NCBI GenBank assembly: GCA_937892095.1
Contig: CALAVC010000132.1
Coordinates: 1 to 17,569 of the forward strand
DNA: 17,569 bases
Reading direction: 5' to 3'
DNA from: an uncultured Bacteroidales bacterium
GTDB taxonomy: Bacteria > Bacteroidota > Bacteroidia > Bacteroidales > Marinilabiliaceae
In this document: positions 8,237 to 17,470 of the stretch, in pieces
Numbering within the stretch: position 1 is the first letter of the stretch
Layout: each line of letters begins with the position of its first letter
The notes under the pieces: generated by a model
Database searches by the model: none
What the model was told of the DNA's origin: nothing
Seen by the model: only the letters and a program-made list of their open reading frames with translations
Position numbers and translations under genes: made by a program

Positions 8237-11200
8237 TTAGAACCCGAGCGATAGTCCGACAATGAGGCTACGAGTTGTGGGAGTGTAGCCAAGTGTGGCA
8301 GCATCGCGATCGTCTATCTTATCCCAAGTGAAGAGGTCGACGCCACGAACGTAGAGTTGGGCTTTGGTTACAAAAGTGTTGTCCAAGATAGACTTTGCGA
8401 AGTCGTAGGAGAGCTCGACATTGCGAAGTTTGAGGAACGAGCGGTCTTCCATCCAGAAAGTGCTGGTCGTGTAGTTGTTGGCGTTGGAGGCGCTACTGAG
8501 TCGTGGATACTTGGCGGATGTGTTGTCGGCTGTCCAACGATTGTCGTACACTTCTTGCGAGAGGTTGGTGTTGCCGATGAGTCCCCAGTAGTAGCCTGGA
8601 GTGTTGAGAATGGCCGTGTAGCGACCTACACCTTGGAACATTGCGCTGAAAGACAAGCCTTTCCAACCTGCACCAACATGAAAACTGTAGTATACTTCGG
8701 GGATTGCGGTGCTATATCCGATGCGACAAACGTCGTTGGCATCGACAACGCCATCGCCATTGACATCGGTATATTTGATGTCGCCAGGGCGTGTGGTCGT
8801 AAAACTTTGCTTGGGGCTATTGTCTACGTCTGCCTGATCTTTAAAGAGGCCTTCGGCAATGAGACCATAGGTGGAGCTGAGTGGGTTGCCCGTTGTTACG
8901 AGATTGGGGTAGAGGCGTGGTTCTTCTTTTTGCTCATCAATTTTGCTGTGTGAGTAAAGAATGTTGCCACCGACATTGAGGCAAACATCGCCAAACATGT
9001 GGTTGTAGTCCAGAGCCAATTCTACACCACTGCTGGTCGTTTCGCCCTGATTGACATAGGGGGCAGTGAAGCCGATGACGGAGCTATAAGCACCTGCGCC
9101 AGAGATGAAGGCATCTTTATTCTTTTGGTGGAAGTAGTCGAACTCGACATCGAGACCACCAAAGAGACGAGCGTCGAGACCCACGTTGAGCTTGTATGCC
9201 TTTTCGTTTGTTGGGTCGGTTGTGGCCATCTGTCCGAGCGAGCGGACGGCAGCGTTTGTCGTGCTATTGTTTTTGCTATCCCAGAAGTATTGCGAGGCGG
9301 TGCCGTCGTAGAGTTGCGTGTCGTAGGTCCAAGAGGGAGTGTAGTCGCTATTGATTTTGCCGAACGATGCGCGAAGCTTCATAAAGTTGACCCAATCGAG
9401 ACCACTCATGAAGTCTTCTTTGTTGATGGCCCAAGCCACAGCGACAGTGGGTGCGAAAGCCCACTTGGTGCCATCGACAAGTTTGCTACTTTCGGAGCCA
9501 ACGAGAGCAAGGTCGACAAAATATTTATTCATCAGTCCGTAGTGGCTATACCACGAGAAGTTCTGACGATATATGGTCGTGTTGGTGCTGGTGGCATCTT
9601 CAAACTCGTAGTCCCACTTTATTTGTGCAAAGAGGCTATTGTCGTCGTTGAACTGGTGGTCGTAGTCGAAGCCTGCGTTGATTGTTCCACGACGACGCCA
9701 AGAGCTGGTGGCAGCGCCACTGCCTAAAACGCCATCGGAGCCCGATGTATAGTAGTCGCCCAAGACCAAGTTGCCCGACTCGTCGAAAGATGTTGCGGTC
9801 TGACCATAGCTAAATGTTTTGCTGTGGTCTTCGTAGAGTGTCGAGTAGTTGTCGAAGGCGAGGCGACCGAACATGCCCAATCCGTCGACAAACATGCCGA
9901 GACTTTGTTTGAGGTCGATGTCGGCAAAGAGTGCACGCTCGTGGATTTTGTAGTAGCCTGCGCCAACAGCGTTAGCCACAGGGTTGCTGACGCCGTCCCA
10001 CGTGGCGTTGCCGCCCCATACGTCGCGTTCGTTCTTGACGGGATAGGCGGCGGCAGGCACTGCATAGACAGTAGACCACAAGTTGAACTGCGAACCCGGA
10101 CAAGACATTTCGCTCAGCACACCGCCAACGTTGATTTGCAACTTGGTGTAGTCGGTCATGTCGATGTCGAGATTAGAACGCAAATTGCCACGGCTATACA
10201 TATCTTGTGTGTCGTAGCCACTGTTTATGTCATGATTGGCAATGAAGCCTTTGTCGGACGTCAGGTTGAGAGCAGTGAAGTAGCGGAACTTCTTGCCACC
10301 ACCACGGAAGTCGACTGCATAGCGATTGGTGTAGCTATTCTGACGGAATACTTCGCCTACCCAATCGACATTGGGGTAATAGTATGGCATGTCTCCATCT
10401 TCAAAGGCTTTAATCTGACGGTCAGAATATTGTGCGGCAGAGCCTTCGTTGGCAAGAGCTTCGTTGCGAGCGCGAGCAAAGGTGGTTGCGTCGATAAATT
10501 CGGGTTTATCGACATATCTTTTGATGGCGTGGTCGTAGGTTACGCTTACTGTGTTTTGCTCGGGTAAGCCACGTTTGGTCTTGATGAGGACGGCATTGTT
10601 GACACCTTTGTAGCCATAGAGGGCAACAGCTGCTGCGTCTTTAAGGATTTGGACTTCTTCGACTTCGAAGGGGCTGAGGGTCGTGATGTCGCGTTCGATG
10701 CCATCGACAAGCACGAGTGGAGAACTGCCGTTGAGGCTCTGAAGTCCGCGGACATACCATGTGGGCTCGGCACCATAGTATGTGCCGACATTGTCCAGCG
10801 AAATAAGGCCATGACCTTCGCCAATGGTGGACCAAGCAATGTTTTTGGCCGAGCGGTGGTCGCCATTCTGACCGATAACGGAGACTGCAGCTGCCGACTC
10901 TGTGCGACTGAATGTGCGGTTGGCACCAACGCTGATTTTTTGATTTACGAAGTCGTATTGGGCGTTATCGTCGTCGGATAGGAGGACAATGTTGACCGTC
11001 GAGCGACCCTCGACTTTGTCGTTGGACGTGTTGTAGCCAACGAAAGATGTGGCAATCTTGGCATTGGCAGGGACGGTCATAGAGTAGTTGCCGTCGGGGT
11101 CGGATATGGTGCCAATGGTTGTGCCGACAACAACGATGGACGCACCAGCAATGGGGTTGCCGTCTTTGTCGGTTACGCGACCTGTTAGGTTGATATTTTT

Positions 11201-11548
11201 GTCGGATGCACTTTGCGAAGTGGCTTCGGCTGGAGCAGCCTCGGCAGTCTTGGCAAGACCGAGAGTAACGTTGTAGGTGTCGGCAGAGCCAACGCTAAGC
11301 GTTTCGGGTGCGAAAGAGCCATAAGAGTAGTTGATTTTGGCGCCTTCGGGTACTGCGAGTTGATAGTTGCCATCGGCATCGGTCATGGTGCCAGTCGATG
11401 TGCCTTCGACAACGACTACTGCCCCAGCAAGCGGTTTGCCCTGAGGGTCGACGACACGACCGCGGACAGTGCTTTGCGCCCATAGCGAGAAGCACAGCAG
11501 AGTGGCACTGGCCGTGGTAAGCAATCGTTTGTTTATATATGTTTTCAT
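8237..11548 (-). CDS. SusC/RagA-family TonB-dependent outer-membrane transporter (second pair) with duplicated N-terminal domain
   Basis: A 1,103-residue outer-membrane barrel that imports oligosaccharides using TonB energy, paired with the SusD that follows. A signal peptide covers residues 1-24 (LWA|Q). Two tandem carboxypeptidase-regulatory-like domains follow, at about 27-97 (RGRVVDPQGKPLAGA) and 120-190 (TGRVTDKDGNPIAGA), where most SusC proteins have one. The usual TonB-box segment of the EEIVVVGYG type is not recognisable; the corresponding stretch reads NQKISVGANRTFSRTES. The plug carries LVLVDGIERDITTLSPFEVE and VQILKDAAAVALYGYKG, the diverged SusC signatures. DVNGDGVVDANDV near residue 940 is the usual SusC calcium-loop-like motif. 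The barrel ends in Phe (VGLSLGF), as expected for outer-membrane insertion. It begins 45 bp after the first susD. Confidence 0.95.
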   Translation of the reverse strand: MKTYINKRLLTTASATLLCFSLWAQSTVRGRVVDPQGKPLAGAVVVVEGTSTGTMTDADGNYQLAVPEGAKINYSYGSFAPETLSVGSADTYNVTLGLAKTAEAAPAEATSQSASDKNINLTGRVTDKDGNPIAGASIVVVGTTIGTISDPDGNYSMTVPANAKIATSFVGYNTSNDKVEGRSTVNIVLLSDDDNAQYDFVNQKISVGANRTFSRTESAAAVSVIGQNGDHRSAKNIAWSTIGEGHGLISLDNVGTYYGAEPTWYVRGLQSLNGSSPLVLVDGIERDITTLSPFEVEEVQILKDAAAVALYGYKGVNNAVLIKTKRGLPEQNTVSVTYDHAIKRYVDKPEFIDATTFARARNEALANEGSAAQYSDRQIKAFEDGDMPYYYPNVDWVGEVFRQNSYTNRYAVDFRGGGKKFRYFTALNLTSDKGFIANHDINSGYDTQDMYSRGNLRSNLDIDMTDYTKLQINVGGVLSEMSCPGSQFNLWSTVYAVPAAAYPVKNERDVWGGNATWDGVSNPVANAVGAGYYKIHERALFADIDLKQSLGMFVDGLGMFGRLAFDNYSTLYEDHSKTFSYGQTATSFDESGNLVLGDYYTSGSDGVLGSGAATSSWRRRGTINAGFDYDHQFNDDNSLFAQIKWDYEFEDATSTNTTIYRQNFSWYSHYGLMNKYFVDLALVGSESSKLVDGTKWAFAPTVAVAWAINKEDFMSGLDWVNFMKLRASFGKINSDYTPSWTYDTQLYDGTASQYFWDSKNNSTTNAAVRSLGQMATTDPTNEKAYKLNVGLDARLFGGLDVEFDYFHQKNKDAFISGAGAYSSVIGFTAPYVNQGETTSSGVELALDYNHMFGDVCLNVGGNILYSHSKIDEQKEEPRLYPNLVTTGNPLSSTYGLIAEGLFKDQADVDNSPKQSFTTTRPGDIKYTDVNGDGVVDANDVCRIGYSTAIPEVYYSFHVGAGWKGLSFSAMFQGVGRYTAILNTPGYYWGLIGNTNLSQEVYDNRWTADNTSAKYPRLSSASNANNYTTSTFWMEDRSFLKLRNVELSYDFAKSILDNTFVTKAQLYVRGVDLFTWDKIDDRDAATLGYTPTTRSLIVGLSLGF
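10979..11470 (-). repeat. Tandem duplication of the carboxypeptidase-regulatory-like domain
   Basis: Copy 1 is coded by 11258-11470 and copy 2 by 10979-11191, joined by a 22-residue Ala/Glu/Ser-rich linker. By hand alignment about 26 of the first 53 residues are identical, including GRV-D, AGA, GT-GT, DGNY and VP-AKI. At the DNA level the copies are diverged, so the duplication is not recent. Confidence 0.85.
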
Positions 11549-11593
11549 TTGCTTTGCTTAAACGTGAATAGTGAAAAACACTTGAATGGTGGC

Positions 11594-13672
11594 TTACCAG
11601 CCGGGGTTTTGGACGAGACCGTAGTTTTTGTTGAGTTCGGACTTAGGCAGTGGCATAAGGAACCACTTCTTGACTTGGTCGTCGTCGGGCGAGAATGCCC
11701 ACTGAGCACGACCTTCGCCAGGTTGTTGAAGCTCGAACTTTTCGTAGCGGAAGCGTGTTGGGTGTTGAGCACCATTGTTTTTCTCTTCGCCAATGTATGG
11801 GTTGAGGTCGTCGCTATATTTGCCCGTCGAAGGGTCTTCGGTGAGTCGATATGTTACAAGTCCGTGAAGACGTTTTGTAATCCAGTCGGCACGTTTGTAG
11901 CGACACATGTCGTAGTAGCGGTTGTTGCTCATGCCAAGTTCGCAAGCGCGTTCACGAAGGATTTGCTCAATTAGAGCGTCTTTGTCTGTCTTGACATCTT
12001 CGTAGGCTACGCCAAGGCTTGTCGACAGACCGACGCGTTCGCGCACGACGTCGACTTGCTTGATGGCAGCTTCGAGTTCGCCAGTCTGAGCAAGACATTC
12101 AGCGTACATAAGGTACATTTCGTTAAGACCGAGGTAGACCCATTGGAGAGGCATGCGCTGATAGTCGGTGCCTGTGAGCATGTATTTGCAGACGCCGAAG
12201 CCCGTGGAGTAGTTGCAGACCATCTGCTCGTTGATGATGGTGTGTGCATTGCCTTCTTCATCAATCTCTTGGTTGGCCACTTGGAACTTTTCGTGGTATC
12301 CACCGACCCATAGTTCATATTCGTCGCCCGAAGTTGCACCCGACGACCAGTCCATGGTGGCAGTCGTGCCAGTGACGATCATATTTTCGTAGAGGCGAGG
12401 GTCGCGAGTGGCTGTTGCAACGCCTTGTGTGTTGTAGGAATAGAACAGACGACCAGAGCCAAGCTTGCCCGTAATGAACGAGACTGTGCCAAAAATCTTG
12501 GTGGAGTCGGCTTTCCAATCGAAAGGCATACCATCTTTCCAAGGGAACATTTCCATATATTCGAATGTGGGTAGGTAGCTGTTACGACCGTTGTTGACCC
12601 AGTTGGACCAGCAGTAGTAGCCGTTTGACCAGTTGTCGTAGTCGCGCACACGGGTGGTGTGGAGAGGCTCGTGGCTGGTCTGGTATATGTAGCCTTTGCG
12701 ATATGCAAGTCGGTAGGCGTTGGTAGAGGTGCCACTTGCACGTTCGAGAGCATAGTAGCCATCGGAGGCAAGACGGTCGAAGAACTCTTTGCAAGCTGTT
12801 TTGGCTCTTTGCCAACGGCTTTCGTCGTAGTTGCCGTACCAGACTAAGTTTTGTTGCTCGGCTTCGGTCTTGCCGCCGAAATAGCCTTGTTCGCTATTGT
12901 AGAGTGGCGACGCAGCAAAGGTGAGTATCTTGGCTTTGAGAGCCATAGCGCCAGCGGCTGTCCAGCGTCCGACATCGTTTATGGTGTATGAGCCAGAGCC
13001 ATCGCATGCCCAAGGGAGGTTGGGAATGGCCTCGTCGAGCAGTCCGACCATAAAGTCGACAGTCTCACCGATGGTGGCACGTGGGAGATCGTAGGAGGTC
13101 TCTGTGCCAGTAAACGTGTGGTCGACAATGGGCAGACCACCGTAGCATGCGAAGAGGTCGAAGTAGCGAGCTGCGATAAGACACTTAGCTTCGGCAGCGA
13201 AACGTTTTTTCTGGTCGTCGGAAAGTCCGGGCACATTATCGAGGTTCTCGATGAGAAGCCAGCCGTGCTTGACGGCCACCCATACGTTGTCGTCGATGTA
13301 GGCTATGAGTGGGTTCTCGGACGAGGTCAGCGTGCCAACATAGTAGGCGTTGTAGAGAGTTGTTGATGACCAGTGTAGGTGATAGAGGTCGGTGAAGCCA
13401 TCGAGTTTGCCACGATAGGGGTTATGACTCCACGAAGTGTATGTATAGTTGTTGTAGGGCAAACCGTAATATTGCAGTGCGTAGATACCCGTGAGGTATT
13501 GCTCGGTATAGGTGGCGTTGCCAAAGACGGTGTCTATAGAGACTGTGCCGCCAGGAGCCTTTTCGATGAAGTTGTCGCCAAACTCAATCTCGTCTGTGCA
13601 AGCAGGCGAACAAAGAGCTCCGAGCAGACAAGCTATCGATAAAGACTTGCCGTATATGGTCGATTTTTTCAT
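11594..13672 (-). CDS. SusD/RagB-family outer-membrane glycan-binding lipoprotein (first pair), unusually long
   Basis: A 692-residue SusD homologue; most are 500-600. The N terminus has a basic/hydrophobic signal ending at LCSPAC (Cys25), followed by TDE, consistent with a surface lipoprotein. TPR-like SusD features include KRFAAEAKCLIAARYFDLFA (about 172-191). The C-terminal signature RERACELGMSNNRYYDMCRY is present, although the usual EG before the Arg is replaced by SNN. The protein ends PLPKSELNKNYGLVQNPGW, the classic SusD terminus. Extra length lies in the middle (about 290-500), which is rich in Tyr, Trp and Gly and could widen the glycan-binding face. It starts 37 bp after the first susC and should act as its lid. 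Confidence 0.94.
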   Translation of the reverse strand: MKKSTIYGKSLSIACLLGALCSPACTDEIEFGDNFIEKAPGGTVSIDTVFGNATYTEQYLTGIYALQYYGLPYNNYTYTSWSHNPYRGKLDGFTDLYHLHWSSTTLYNAYYVGTLTSSENPLIAYIDDNVWVAVKHGWLLIENLDNVPGLSDDQKKRFAAEAKCLIAARYFDLFACYGGLPIVDHTFTGTETSYDLPRATIGETVDFMVGLLDEAIPNLPWACDGSGSYTINDVGRWTAAGAMALKAKILTFAASPLYNSEQGYFGGKTEAEQQNLVWYGNYDESRWQRAKTACKEFFDRLASDGYYALERASGTSTNAYRLAYRKGYIYQTSHEPLHTTRVRDYDNWSNGYYCWSNWVNNGRNSYLPTFEYMEMFPWKDGMPFDWKADSTKIFGTVSFITGKLGSGRLFYSYNTQGVATATRDPRLYENMIVTGTTATMDWSSGATSGDEYELWVGGYHEKFQVANQEIDEEGNAHTIINEQMVCNYSTGFGVCKYMLTGTDYQRMPLQWVYLGLNEMYLMYAECLAQTGELEAAIKQVDVVRERVGLSTSLGVAYEDVKTDKDALIEQILRERACELGMSNNRYYDMCRYKRADWITKRLHGLVTYRLTEDPSTGKYSDDLNPYIGEEKNNGAQHPTRFRYEKFELQQPGEGRAQWAFSPDDDQVKKWFLMPLPKSELNKNYGLVQNPGW

Positions 13673-13709
13673 GACAGAATATCCTGTTTTATGAGAAGGT
13701 TTTTAAGCA

Positions 13710-16700
13710 TCAGAAAGCTAGTTTCAAACTTGCCGTGTAGGTGCGTTGTAATGGATATGTTGGCGAGCCTGTGGCACGACTTTCGGGGTCTCCCCAAAGG
13801 TAGGGTGTGAAGGTTACGAGGTTGTATCCACTAAGCGAAAGCTGCATGCGCCTCAGACCGATAACTTTCATGAATGGGAGGTCGAAGTTGTAGCCAATTT
13901 CGGCTGTCTTCAGACGGAGGTATTTGGAGTCTTTCTCGTAGAGCGTGTTGACAGCGTAGTTCTGTGCAGCATTGGTCCATGTGGCACGTGGATATTCAGA
14001 ACTTTGCGATGGGTTTTCTTCTGTCCATGTGTTCTCGATGTGATATTTGAGCAAGCCACCTTGTGTGGTGCCAGCTGCGTTGGTGAATGGCTGACGGAAG
14101 ACACTCTCTATCATGCGGCTGACGTTCCATGCGGCTGTCCATTGTGTGCTGACGGTAAGGTTCTTCCACGAGAATCCGAAGTTCAGACCAGCAATGTATT
14201 CGGGGTCGTCGGTATGACCATAGTCGCGGCTCTTATCGTCGGGGTCGACAATGCCCGAGCCGTCGAGGTCGATGAATATTGCATCGCCCGGTTTTAGCTT
14301 GCTGACAAGAGATTGTTGTGGCAGGCTTTGTCCGAACTCACTCTGATAGAGCTCGTTGTCGCGTTCGGCACCTTCGGAGAATCGCCAGAACTTATATTGC
14401 TCACGGCTGCCGATGCGATGTCCTTTGGTATATTGATAGTCGTTTTTCTGTGTAACCTGACCGTCTTCGATGATTTCGTTTTGGTTGTAGGACAGGTTGA
14501 GCTTGGCCCATATACGCCAATCTTCGTTGATTGAACTATTCCAACCTACCGAGGCTTCCCAACCCCAGCTATGCACTTCGCCAAAGTTCTTGTATGGTTG
14601 GTCGAAGCCGAGGATCGACGGCGCGTTGTGGTCGATTGCCAAGATGTCGGTACGCTTTTCGTAGTAGTAGTCGAACGAAGTGCTGAGACGATTGTCGAGG
14701 AAGTTGATGTCGATACCATAGTCTTGCTTGAAGGCTTTTTCCCACGACACGTCGGCATTGTTGAGCTGAGTCTGTTGTTCGGTTGCACCCATGTATGAGG
14801 TGTTACTTCCGTAGGTCGTAGACGCTCCGAAGTAGTAGTTAGCACCACCGTGGTCGACATTCGGGTCGTTATTGTTCATCTTCTTACCATTGACCAAGTA
14901 GGGGTCTTGTGTATACATGAATCGGTTCTTTGTCTTGTCGTTGCCAACAAGTCCCCACGATGCACGTAGCTTGAGGAACGTAACAACTGGCTTAAGATTG
15001 TCCATGAAAGATTCTTCGGAGACTGCCCAACCCACGGAAGCTGCGGGGAAACTGCCGAATCGCTTGCCCTCGGCAAAGTTTTCTGAGCCATTACGACCGA
15101 AGTTAAACTCAGCCATATACTTGTTGTTGTAGTCGTAGGATACACGTCCGACTATGCCAACATAGGTGCGAGGAATGTCGGAATATGTGTTGGGATAATA
15201 GGTCTTGCTCTGGTTGTAGAGTGCAAGTGCAGTCAAGTTGTGTTTCTCGGCAAAAGTGCGATGATAGTTGAGGCTTGCCTCGAAATACCAGTCGCGTCCC
15301 TTGCCTGTATTGTGGCTTGTGGCCATAGGCTTCTTGTCTTCGCTATTTTTGCGGAGTAGCAAAGAGCCATCGGACTGAAGCACAGGAGTGTAGGTCGCAA
15401 CGCTACCACCTTTGATGGTCTTCTGCACGTAGAACGAGCTGTTGTAGGCACCTTTCATCTTGAACGACAAGCCTTCGGTTAGCATGTCGAGTTTCTGGTC
15501 GAAGACGAGGTCCATCTGAATTTTATTGTTGTCTTGTCGGTAGCAACCGCCTGTGCGTAGGTAGTTCAGAGGGTCGCTATTGCCAGTAAATGGCAACACA
15601 AGCTTGTCCATATTGTCGGCAGCAGATGACGACGTGTAGATTAGCTTACCATCGACAAAGCCAGGGCTCACGAATGGCGTTGCAAAGTATATTTGCTTTA
15701 TCATGCCTGCAGAGCCTTGTCCTGTGATAGGTTTCAACGTGCGGTCGACCTTACCGCTGACGTTGACGCTGATTCGGGTATATTTCGTTACGTCGATGTC
15801 GATGTTTGAACGATAGTTGAAACGCTTGTAGCGGTAGTCGAAGTCGTAGGGCTGGTCGAACTGGTCGAATACGCCACCTTGCGTAAACAGACCTACGGAA
15901 GCGAAGTATTTAACCTTGTCGTTGCCACCGTCTATGCTTATGTTGCTTTGCGTTTGGAGCGTAACGTCCTTCATTATGTAGTCTGCCCAGTCGACACTCG
16001 GGAAGCGTATTAGGTCTTCTGCGCTCTGTGGGTTGCGGAATTTTTCGATAATGGCGTCAGAGAACAGAGCGTTGTTTCCGTCGTTGGCAAGTTGCTTATT
16101 GTAGAACTCTGCATACTCTACCGAGTTGACCATCTCGACCATCTTAGTGGGCATGAGGGCAGAAAAAGCTGTGCTGACGTTGATGTTGGCTTTGCCTTCC
16201 TTACCACGCTTGGTGGTTATCAGAATGACGCCGTTGGCACCACGTACACCGAAAACGGCAGTGGCAGAAGCGTCTTTAAGGACTGTAATTGACTCTATTT
16301 CGTTGGGGTCTATATCCCACATTTCGCGTTCGACACCGTCGACTTGAATAAGAGGTTTTTGTCCACCGCCATCGGTCTGGAAAGTAGCCTTACCACGCAC
16401 GAATATATCAGTCTCGTTTGCACCGGGTTCGCCACCGTTCTGGATTGTCGTTACGCCCGATAGCTGACCAGCGAGGACGTTGTTGACGTTCGAGACAGGT
16501 GTGCGAAGCAGGTCTTCGCTCTTGACGGAGCTAATGGCACCCGTCACGGTTACTTTTTTTTGCGCGCCGTAGGCCACGACGGCAATTTCTTCAATTTGTT
16601 TGCTGTCGTCTTCGAGGACGACTTTCATGCCATCGGCGGCTGGTGTGGTTACACTCTGATAGCCAATGTAGGAGAAGACGAGGTTGGCACCCGTGGCCAC

Positions 16701-16967
16701 GGAGATGCTAAAGTTGCCATCGAAGTCGGTGATGGTGCCGGTGGTGGTGCCTTCGACCACTACGTAGGCTCCTGGCACTGGGGCGCCATTTTGGTCGACA
16801 ACGATGCCTCGGATGGTGCCTTGGCGTGCGGACACTGTCGACTGCTCGGCGTGTGCTACGACTGTCAGCGGTGGGCAAAAAAGCGTGCCGACTGCCGTAA
16901 GTGAGAGAGCCAGAAGCCACCGGTGTGTTCCTTCGTGCGGAATTGTGGTATTAATTCCCATGCTCAT
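13710..16967 (-). CDS. SusC/RagA-family TonB-dependent outer-membrane transporter (first pair)
   Basis: A 1,085-residue importer, first gene of the operon. A long signal peptide runs to about residue 40 (VVAHA|EQ). A second ATG at codon 3 is an equally plausible start. One carboxypeptidase-regulatory-like domain lies at about 51-120 (RGIVVDQNGAPVPGAYVVVE). A clear TonB box EEIAVVAYG follows at 126-134, then the plug (about 137-250) with PLIQVDGVEREMWDIDPNEI, ESITVLKDASATAVFGVRGA and NGVILITTKRG. The C terminus ends LKLAF, the outer-membrane barrel signal. DLDGSGIVDPDD is the usual SusC acidic loop. Unlike the second SusC of this operon it is canonical throughout. Its upstream region carries a promoter inside an inverted-repeat-bounded segment. 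Confidence 0.96.
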   Translation of the reverse strand: MSMGINTTIPHEGTHRWLLALSLTAVGTLFCPPLTVVAHAEQSTVSARQGTIRGIVVDQNGAPVPGAYVVVEGTTTGTITDFDGNFSISVATGANLVFSYIGYQSVTTPAADGMKVVLEDDSKQIEEIAVVAYGAQKKVTVTGAISSVKSEDLLRTPVSNVNNVLAGQLSGVTTIQNGGEPGANETDIFVRGKATFQTDGGGQKPLIQVDGVEREMWDIDPNEIESITVLKDASATAVFGVRGANGVILITTKRGKEGKANINVSTAFSALMPTKMVEMVNSVEYAEFYNKQLANDGNNALFSDAIIEKFRNPQSAEDLIRFPSVDWADYIMKDVTLQTQSNISIDGGNDKVKYFASVGLFTQGGVFDQFDQPYDFDYRYKRFNYRSNIDIDVTKYTRISVNVSGKVDRTLKPITGQGSAGMIKQIYFATPFVSPGFVDGKLIYTSSSAADNMDKLVLPFTGNSDPLNYLRTGGCYRQDNNKIQMDLVFDQKLDMLTEGLSFKMKGAYNSSFYVQKTIKGGSVATYTPVLQSDGSLLLRKNSEDKKPMATSHNTGKGRDWYFEASLNYHRTFAEKHNLTALALYNQSKTYYPNTYSDIPRTYVGIVGRVSYDYNNKYMAEFNFGRNGSENFAEGKRFGSFPAASVGWAVSEESFMDNLKPVVTFLKLRASWGLVGNDKTKNRFMYTQDPYLVNGKKMNNNDPNVDHGGANYYFGASTTYGSNTSYMGATEQQTQLNNADVSWEKAFKQDYGIDINFLDNRLSTSFDYYYEKRTDILAIDHNAPSILGFDQPYKNFGEVHSWGWEASVGWNSSINEDWRIWAKLNLSYNQNEIIEDGQVTQKNDYQYTKGHRIGSREQYKFWRFSEGAERDNELYQSEFGQSLPQQSLVSKLKPGDAIFIDLDGSGIVDPDDKSRDYGHTDDPEYIAGLNFGFSWKNLTVSTQWTAAWNVSRMIESVFRQPFTNAAGTTQGGLLKYHIENTWTEENPSQSSEYPRATWTNAAQNYAVNTLYEKDSKYLRLKTAEIGYNFDLPFMKVIGLRRMQLSLSGYNLVTFTPYLWGDPESRATGSPTYPLQRTYTASLKLAF

Positions 16968-17029
16968 GTCTGTTGTTTAGGGTTTCTTTTTGGGCAAATT
17001 CTGTAGGTTGTTTCTTCGTGTGTTTTTTG

Positions 17030-17062
17030 CCTCTCTGAGTGGACTACTTTAATCGACCGTTT
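17030..17062 (+). repeat. Left arm of a perfect 33-bp inverted repeat
   Basis: Begins CCTCTCTGAGTGGACTACTT and ends TTAATCGACCGTTT. It is the exact reverse complement of 17537-17569; pairing stops at 17063 (A, where T would be needed). It lies 62 bp upstream of the first susC start, so it would be in the operon's 5' leader. Confidence 0.97.
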
Positions 17063-17079
17063 AATTTAGTCCAAACGGT
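17056..17079. promoter_or_regulatory. Dyad symmetry overlapping the left inverted-repeat arm
   Basis: ACCGTTT (17056-17062) and AAACGGT (17073-17079) form a 7-bp dyad with a 10-bp spacer. A second dyad, GGACTA (17041-17046) with TAGTCC (17067-17072), interleaves with it. Only the first half-site of each recurs in the right arm. It could be a regulator or recombinase site, or a leader hairpin; function unknown. Confidence 0.35.
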
Positions 17080-17135
17080 GTTGGCAAAATGATTAGTCTG
17101 ATGAGTGTGGGGTAAGAGACATTAGACTATCAGAA

Positions 17136-17166
17136 CAAAATTATAACATAAATTAAGAGTTGAAAA
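17136..17166 (-). promoter_or_regulatory. Bacteroidetes-type promoter for the operon
   Basis: On the minus strand TAATTTTG (17143-17136) matches the Bacteroidetes -7 consensus TAnnTTTG exactly. Nineteen bases upstream is TTTC (17166-17163), one mismatch from the -33 element TTTG. Initiation would be near 17,130, giving a leader of about 160 nt before the first susC ATG that includes the left inverted-repeat arm. The AT-rich surroundings make chance matches possible. Confidence 0.45.
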
Positions 17167-17470
17167 GAAAAAAGTGTAAAAACTGACTACAAAGGGTGAA
17201 AATTATTCAACAAAAGGTAGAAAAAGGGGTGCGATTGTACTTTAAACGTGTGAAATATTAAATTTTTTGTAGACGAAGTGTAGTTGAATAAATTTAAGAA
17301 AAAAAAACGTTTCGACAACAGCAAACAGAAAAGAAAAATGTAAGCGATGTGCATGAGGAGAAAAAATATGAAAGATAGGGTGCGTGGCAAGCCCAGAGAG
17401 AGGAGAAAGAAGAGGGCGAAGAGAAGACGAGCAGAAAGATAAGCGACTGAAAAATAAAAAGATATGAGCG

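Larger units (their letters stand above)
4031..16967 (-). other. Five-gene glycan-uptake operon (tandem susC/susD pairs plus accessory protein)
   Basis: Five minus-strand genes run in the order susC, susD, susC, susD, secreted protein, with gaps of 37, 45, 34 and 50 bp, no internal terminator seen, and one strong terminator at the end. This is the importer core of a Bacteroidales polysaccharide utilisation locus. Two adjacent susC/susD pairs followed by an accessory surface protein recall the xylan xus operon (xusA-B-C-D-E then a GH10 xylanase). Here the fifth gene is not a lipoprotein and no hydrolase follows, so a xylan assignment is only a hypothesis. No regulator (HTCS, SusR or ECF sigma/anti-sigma) is present in the window. 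Confidence 0.85.

Noticed and set aside
8357..10567. Several plus-strand open frames of 190-250 codons opposite the second susC
   Set aside because: They are shadows of the codon usage of a strongly supported SusC gene and have no independent similarity.
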